Shown piece by piece: positions 6,091 through 9,951 of a DNA stretch of 9,951 bases. Source of the stretch: Gemmatimonadota bacterium (GTDB lineage Bacteria > Gemmatimonadota > Gemmatimonadetes > Gemmatimonadales > Gemmatimonadaceae); assembly GCA_003131365.1 (NCBI GenBank), contig PKVB01000129.1:7024-16974 (forward strand), in the 5' to 3' direction. Under the pieces are notes generated by a model. That model saw only the letters and a program-made list of their open reading frames with translations. It did not search any database and had not been told where the DNA came from. How positions within the stretch are numbered: the stretch's first letter is position 1; each line of letters begins with the position of its first letter. The position numbers and the translations under genes were made by a program.

Positions 6091-6744
6091 GTGATTAAGG
6101 CTTCCGCCCCAGTAGACGATGAAGAATCGAATCTCGTCCCGCGTATTCGCAGCGGAGACGAGGCCGCATTCGAGTTGCTTTATCTGGCTCACCACGACGA
6201 GCTGTGGCGCTTCGCTTATGCTCACGTTCGCTCGCGGGACGTAGCAGAGGAGCTGGTCCAGGACGTGTTTCTCGCCGTCTGGGGAACACGCGCGACATGG
6301 GAAGTCAACACGCGTGTGCGAGCGTGGCTGTACGCGTCGGTTCGCCATCTGGCGCTGAATTACCTTCGGCATGAGCGAGTGGTCACGCGAACGACCGGCT
6401 CGAATGCGCGCGCGCCAGGAGGGGGCGCGTGGGAAGGCGGTAGTCCAGCTTCGGTCGCGATCGGTCAAACGTCTGGAAGCGCCAGGGTCGACGCCACGAC
6501 GATGGGCACGCCTCCGATGGACCCGCAGCTCGCGCTCGAGGCCGAGGAAATCGACCAGGCAGTCGTCCACGCGATCGCCGAGCTTCCCGAACGGCGGCGC
6601 ATCGCCATGATGCTTCGCTGGAAACATGACATGTCATCGCTCGAGATCGCGCGTGTGCTCGGCACCACTCCGGAAGCGGTCCGGACGCTGCTGAGCCGCG
6701 CCCGCGCCGATCTCGTCCCCCTGCTCGAGCACGCCCGCCACTAG
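6091..6744 (+). CDS. RNA polymerase sigma factor, ECF (sigma-70) subfamily
   Basis: This 217-residue protein should direct RNA polymerase to a small set of promoters, probably those of its own locus. Region sigma2 lies at about 24-95: AFELLYLAHHDELWRFAY, the helix RDVAEELVQDVFLAVW at 49-64, then VRAWLYASVRHLALNYLRHE. Region sigma4 lies at about 150-212: AIAELPERRRIAMMLRW, then the helix-turn-helix MSSLEIARVLGTTPEAVRTLLSRAR. The two are joined by a Gly/Ala/Ser/Thr-rich linker of about 50 residues (97-146), long for an ECF factor. I chose GTG 6091 because it leaves the usual short lead (13 residues) before the conserved LVPRIRSGDEAAF. The same frame is open from ATG 5965, which would add 42 residues without family resemblance and overlaps a candidate -10 box. 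The gene is followed after a short gap by a FecR-type anti-sigma gene and a SusC receptor, the usual arrangement for cell-surface signalling. Confidence 0.93.
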   Translation: MIKASAPVDDEESNLVPRIRSGDEAAFELLYLAHHDELWRFAYAHVRSRDVAEELVQDVFLAVWGTRATWEVNTRVRAWLYASVRHLALNYLRHERVVTRTTGSNARAPGGGAWEGGSPASVAIGQTSGSARVDATTMGTPPMDPQLALEAEEIDQAVVHAIAELPERRRIAMMLRWKHDMSSLEIARVLGTTPEAVRTLLSRARADLVPLLEHARH

Positions 6745-6761
6745 CTCGCGTTCGTAGCGAG
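6745..6761 (+). repeat. Small inverted repeat after the sigma factor stop codon
   Basis: CTCGC (6745-6749) and GCGAG (6757-6761) can form a 5-bp GC-rich stem with a 7-nt loop immediately after the TAG. There is no T run behind it, so it does not qualify as a factor-independent terminator. It could modulate read-through into the FecR gene or be chance. Confidence 0.3.
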
Positions 6762-6763
6762 GT

Positions 6764-6791
6764 GTAACGCTGCGGCCGCTCGCGGTACGTA
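6764..6791 (+). promoter_or_regulatory. Candidate ECF-type promoter ahead of the FecR gene
   Basis: GTAACG (6764-6769) and TACGTA (6786-6791) are separated by 16 bp. This matches the general ECF promoter layout, with an AAC-containing -35 and a CGT-containing -10. Placed between a sigma factor and its anti-sigma gene, it could be an autoregulated promoter for the FecR-receptor part of the locus. Initiation would fall close to the FecR start codons, excluding GTG 6795. The call is inference from position and shape; I do not know the consensus for this sigma group. Confidence 0.3.
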
Positions 6792-6803
6792 CATGTGTGG
6801 AAC

Positions 6804-7961
6804 ATGTTCGAGATCGCAGTCTGCCCGTCCGCAACCGTGTCTGATCGGATACCGGGCGACGGCATCGACGCCGAGCTGCTCGATCGCTATCTGGCGCACG
6901 AGTGCTCCGAGGCGGAGGACGCTATCGTGCGTCGCTATCTCATGGCGCGCCCCGATCTCGCCACGGCGCTAGCATCATTTCTAGCGGAACTGGAAGACGA
7001 GCGGTTACGTCCCGCTCCCCCTGACGCCCGGGAATCCTGGACGCGGTTGCGAGGCCGTCTGCGCGAAACCGAGGGTGATTCGCTTCCTGTTCCCGGCGGC
7101 TCCCCGAAGGCCCGGCAAGTCACGGGCACGAAACCGCGCCATCTCTTCGCGCTTCTTCCGTCGCGCCGGAATGCCTCGGGCTGGCGCCGAATCATGTACA
7201 CGACGGTAGCCGCCGGCCTCGTCATCGTCGCTGCATTCCGTGTGGCGCATAAGGACATGGCCCCGGCGGAGTCCCGGCCGCCCGAGGAATCTTTCTCAAC
7301 TGCCAATCGAGAGCGCGCCGAGCTCCGGCTCTCCGATGGAACACGCATTCGTCTCGCACCAGCGAGTCATATACGTGTCGCTGCCGACTACGGCGAAAAG
7401 GAACGCTCCGTGTACCTCGAAGGTCAGGGATACTTCGAGGTGAAGCACGACGAGAGCCGCCCGTTCATCGTTTACGCGGGGACGGCGATTGCGCGCGACG
7501 TTGGGACCGACTTTGCAGTGCGGAGCTATGCTGAGGATCGGGCCGTGCAGGTCGTGGTCCGCAGCGGAGCGGTCGCCATGAGCGGCGTCGGCCGTCTCGA
7601 TGCAGGCGATGTCGGTCGCCTCGGAATCGACGGCACCTCGAGCCTCACGCACGGCGTCGCCGTCGACGCACTTCTCGCGTGGCTCGATGGCCGCCTCGTG
7701 TTCCACGACGCGCCACTCGCCACCGTGATCGCCGAGCTGCGGCGCTGGCACGACGCCGACGTGCAGCTCGCCGATCCAAGACTCGGGACGCTGCCATTCA
7801 CAGGAGTGCTGACGGACGTCTCGTTTCGCTCTTCGATCGATCTCGTCGCAGCCACGCTCGGTCTCCGCGTTCGGCGAGCCGGCGAGCGCGTCACCCTGGA
7901 GAGGATCGGCGGGCTGACGCCATCCTCTCTCTCACCCGCCGCGGCTCACCGCGCGCGATAA
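6804..7961 (+). CDS. FecR-family anti-sigma factor / transmembrane sensor
   Basis: This 385-residue inner-membrane protein is the likely partner of the adjacent sigma factor, holding or activating it according to a signal from the outer-membrane receptor. The N-terminal cytoplasmic part (about 22-65, DAELLDRYLAHECSEAEDAI and following helices) matches the anti-sigma segment of FecR proteins. One transmembrane helix lies at about 130-148 (IMYTTVAAGLVIVAAFRVA). The periplasmic FecR domain spans about 165-258, with RAELRLSDGTRIRLAP, SVYLEGQGYFEVKHDESRPF and GTDFAVRSY. The C-terminal STN-like DUF4974 domain spans about 290-365, with WLDGRLVFHDAPLATVIAEL. The start is unclear. ATG 6804, GTG 6795 and GTG 6837 are all in frame, and none has a good ribosome binding site; ATG was preferred. 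The gap to the sigma gene is 59 bp and to the receptor gene 71 bp, consistent with one operon. Confidence 0.93.
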   Translation: MFEIAVCPSATVSDRIPGDGIDAELLDRYLAHECSEAEDAIVRRYLMARPDLATALASFLAELEDERLRPAPPDARESWTRLRGRLRETEGDSLPVPGGSPKARQVTGTKPRHLFALLPSRRNASGWRRIMYTTVAAGLVIVAAFRVAHKDMAPAESRPPEESFSTANRERAELRLSDGTRIRLAPASHIRVAADYGEKERSVYLEGQGYFEVKHDESRPFIVYAGTAIARDVGTDFAVRSYAEDRAVQVVVRSGAVAMSGVGRLDAGDVGRLGIDGTSSLTHGVAVDALLAWLDGRLVFHDAPLATVIAELRRWHDADVQLADPRLGTLPFTGVLTDVSFRSSIDLVAATLGLRVRRAGERVTLERIGGLTPSSLSPAAAHRAR

Positions 7962-7989
7962 CACCAATGCCCCTAACCACGTTGCGTCA

Positions 7990-8004
7990 TGATCATCGCG
8001 ATCA
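7990..8004 (+). repeat. Short inverted repeat upstream of the SusC gene
   Basis: TGATC-ATCGC-GATCA is a perfect 5+5 inverted repeat in the 71-bp gap before the receptor gene, 16 bp ahead of its ribosome binding site. It could be an operator half-site pair or a small hairpin, but a repeat this short may be chance. No convincing separate promoter is visible in the gap. Confidence 0.25.
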
Positions 8005-8020
8005 ATCGCCCCAGCATTCG

Positions 8021-8025
8021 GGAGG
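8021..8025 (+). promoter_or_regulatory. Ribosome binding site of the SusC-like receptor gene
   Basis: GGAGG lies 7 nt before the ATG at 8033, an optimal arrangement that fixes this start. It is much stronger than any site seen before the sigma or FecR genes, which fits higher expression of the receptor than of its regulators. Confidence 0.85.
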
Positions 8026-8032
8026 AAGCTAC

Positions 8033-9951
8033 ATGCAGTCTCTAATTCGTACGACCATCGCACGGTCGCTCATGGCGATCACCCTGCTCACCGTTAGCTC
8101 CATCGCGGTAGCCCAGCAGGCGTTCGTCACGCGGCAAACCACCTACATCGTTCGTTTCGCCTCGGCCATCGACGAGAGCGACGCACCTGTCCTGTTGCGC
8201 CAGGCGATCACTCTGCGGCTTCGAGACGTGACCCTCGAGCACGCGCTCCAGCAGATCGCGTCTCGCGCCGGAGCGCCGCTCTCGTACAGCAGGGCAGTCG
8301 TACCTCTCGACCGCGTCGTCTCAATCGACGTGCGCAACGGCAGCGTCCTGAGCGCCTTTTATGAATTGCTCCGGGACGTCAACGTCGAGTTGTGGGTCTC
8401 GACCGACGGACACATGGCGCTCGTTCCTGCGACGTCGGCGGCGGTTCCTGACGACGTCAGCGGCAACATCACCGGCCGCGTCACGATAGCCGGGACCACG
8501 GAGCCGGTGAGTGACGCGACGATCTCGGTGAGCGGCACGCGCCTCCGCGCCTCGACCGGCGCCGATGGCACCTATTCGATCACCGGCGTGCCGGAGGGTC
8601 CGCATACAGTCTACGTCCAGCGCATTGGGTTTTCACGCGACAGCGCCGCGGTTGTGGTGACGACCAGCCAGACGGTGACTGCTAACTTCTCGCTTCGTGT
8701 GTTGGCGGTCAGTCTTAGCGAAGTGGTCACCATCGGCTATGGGACACAGCGCCGTCGCGATCTCACCGGTGCTGTTGGGTCAGTAACTTCAGATCAGATT
8801 CAAAGCATACCGGTGGCGTCCGTGGAGCAGGCACTGCAAGGGAGAGTGGCCGGCGTTCAGGTGACCACCGGCAGCGGCCAACCCGGTACGAGCGCCGCGG
8901 TAAGGATTCGCGGCGGCAACTCCATCGCGGCAGGCAACGATCCGCTGTACGTCATCGATGGGGTTCCTATCGCAGCCAGTGCCGACGGCACGAACACCTT
9001 TACGCTCGAGACTCAGGGTGTGAGCGGTATGAATCCCCTCGCCGCGCTGAATCCATCCGACATCGAATCCATCGACATACTGAAGGATGCATCGGCGACG
9101 GCGATCTACGGTGCACGCGCCTCGAACGGCGTCATCCTGATTACCACCAAGCGTGGGCGCTCGGGAGAGAACACAGTCACGCTCAATGCCTACCATGGCA
9201 TGCAGGCAGTGCGGCATCGGCTCTCGCTTCTCAATGCGCAGCAGTTCGCCGATTATGCCAACGCCGCCCGCGTGAACGGCGGTCAGCCTCCGCTATATAC
9301 GGCGGCAGAGATCGCCGCGCTTCCTAACACCAACTGGCAGGACGCAATCTTCCGCTCTGCTCCGCTCACCAACGTCGAGGCGTCGATCTCAGGCGGTGAC
9401 AACGACACGCACTACTATGTCTCGGGGAACCTGCTCCGTCAGGACGGTGTCGTTCTGAACACCAATCTCAATCGCGGCTCCGTGCGGCTCAACCTCGATC
9501 AGGACATCAGCAGCCGGTTCCGGGTCGGTAATCGCTTCACCTTGAGTCGCTCACAATCGAACCTGATGCCGAATGGTGGCGGTGGCCAGGAAGTTTCGTC
9601 CGTCCTGCTCAACGCACTGACCGCTCCGCCAACGCTCGGCGTGCTCGGGTCCGGCAGCGAGTTCTTCATCGGGGACAACCCTGCTACCGGTCGAATCTTC
9701 TCGAATCCTGTCGGCGCGGCCACGCTGATCACCAATCAGGAGCAACAAAACCGCTTCGTCGGCAATGTCTTCGGCGAGTATGACCTGCTTCCCCAATTGA
9801 CATTCAGGTCGTCATTCGGAGCCGACTACCTGTCCTCGATGCAGGACTTCTATTCTCCATCGACGACCTACCCAGGCGTGACCACCGGCGGCTATGGAAG
9901 TCGCGGCTCGCTTGCGGTGACGACGTGGCTCAGTGAGAACACGCTGCATTT
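8033..9951 (+). CDS. SusC/RagA-family TonB-linked outer-membrane receptor with STN domain, partial
   Basis: These are the first 639 codons of a TonB-dependent outer-membrane transporter of the SusC/RagA type, which takes up oligosaccharides, peptides or similar ligands using inner-membrane proton motive force. A signal peptide is seen at 1-27 (LMAITLLTVSSIAVAQQ). A periplasmic STN domain at about 58-133 (LRDVTLEHALQQIASRAG) suggests a signalling role. A carboxypeptidase-regulatory-like beta-sandwich follows at about 144-222, with GRVTIAGTTEPVSDATISV and ADGTYSITGVPEG. A TonB-box-like stretch SEVVTIGYGTQ is at 229-239. The plug domain, about 243-375, carries the SusC hallmarks DPLYVIDGVP at 303-312 and SIDILKDASATAIYGARASNGVILITTKRG. 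From about 380 the beta-barrel begins with alternating amphipathic strands. Full-length relatives are around 1000 residues, so a third or more of the gene lies beyond the right edge, where a SusD-like lipoprotein is normally found next. The start has a strong GGAGG. Confidence 0.95.
   Translation, partial: MQSLIRTTIARSLMAITLLTVSSIAVAQQAFVTRQTTYIVRFASAIDESDAPVLLRQAITLRLRDVTLEHALQQIASRAGAPLSYSRAVVPLDRVVSIDVRNGSVLSAFYELLRDVNVELWVSTDGHMALVPATSAAVPDDVSGNITGRVTIAGTTEPVSDATISVSGTRLRASTGADGTYSITGVPEGPHTVYVQRIGFSRDSAAVVVTTSQTVTANFSLRVLAVSLSEVVTIGYGTQRRRDLTGAVGSVTSDQIQSIPVASVEQALQGRVAGVQVTTGSGQPGTSAAVRIRGGNSIAAGNDPLYVIDGVPIAASADGTNTFTLETQGVSGMNPLAALNPSDIESIDILKDASATAIYGARASNGVILITTKRGRSGENTVTLNAYHGMQAVRHRLSLLNAQQFADYANAARVNGGQPPLYTAAEIAALPNTNWQDAIFRSAPLTNVEASISGGDNDTHYYVSGNLLRQDGVVLNTNLNRGSVRLNLDQDISSRFRVGNRFTLSRSQSNLMPNGGGGQEVSSVLLNALTAPPTLGVLGSGSEFFIGDNPATGRIFSNPVGAATLITNQEQQNRFVGNVFGEYDLLPQLTFRSSFGADYLSSMQDFYSPSTTYPGVTTGGYGSRGSLAVTTWLSENTLH

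Noticed and set aside
6034..6627. 197-codon open frame on the minus strand across the sigma factor
   Set aside because: It overlaps a clear ECF sigma factor over its whole length, and the composition is that of a reverse-complement shadow.
1435..6770. GTAACGC shared by the E1/lipoprotein gap (1435-1441) and the sigma/FecR gap (6764-6770), as a common sigma-dependent element
   Set aside because: A 7-mer is expected about once by chance in a window of this size on two strands, and the first copy lacks a matching -10 at a suitable distance.
8789..9217. 142-codon minus-strand open frame opposite the SusC plug domain
   Set aside because: It is antisense to the conserved plug domain of the receptor and has no ribosome binding site or recognisable motif.

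Overview
The window is GC-rich bacterial DNA carrying seven protein genes, two of them cut by the window edges. No RNA gene, insertion sequence, CRISPR array or replication origin is visible. An ECF sigma factor, a FecR-type anti-sigma factor and a SusC/RagA TonB-linked receptor occur together, beside a fused alpha/beta 2-oxo acid dehydrogenase E1. With the high GC content this best fits Gemmatimonadota. A high-GC relative of Bacteroidota cannot be excluded, and this placement is inference from gene content.

Layout: (1) positions 1-1388, minus strand: the N-terminal 462 codons of a thiamine-diphosphate 2-oxo acid dehydrogenase E1 with alpha and beta parts in one chain, running off the left edge. 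(2) 1389-1523: a 135-bp divergent intergenic region. (3) 1524-1946, plus: a small cysteine-rich lipoprotein of unknown function. (4) 1950-3860, minus: glutamine-dependent NAD+ synthetase, convergent with the lipoprotein gene and only 3 bp from it. (5) 3843-5942, plus: a class A penicillin-binding protein (peptidoglycan glycosyltransferase/transpeptidase), divergent from nadE with an apparent 18-bp overlap of start regions. (6) 6091-6744, plus: ECF sigma factor. (7) 6804-7961, plus: FecR-type anti-sigma factor. (8) 8033-9951, plus: N-terminal 639 codons of a SusC/RagA outer-membrane receptor with an STN signalling domain, running off the right edge.

The first genes are metabolic and cell-wall housekeeping functions with no obvious common pathway. 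The last three form a recognisable unit. By analogy with FecA-FecR-FecI, the receptor's periplasmic STN domain would signal ligand occupancy to the membrane-bound FecR protein, which controls the sigma factor, which in turn transcribes the receptor operon. A SusD-like surface lipoprotein gene is expected just past the right edge. The substrate cannot be read from this sequence.

I found no clear evidence of an undescribed system. The points most worth a second look are the overlapping nadE/PBP starts, a possible ECF-type promoter between the sigma and FecR genes, two similar promoter-like elements before the PBP and sigma genes, and the cysteine-patterned lipoprotein.
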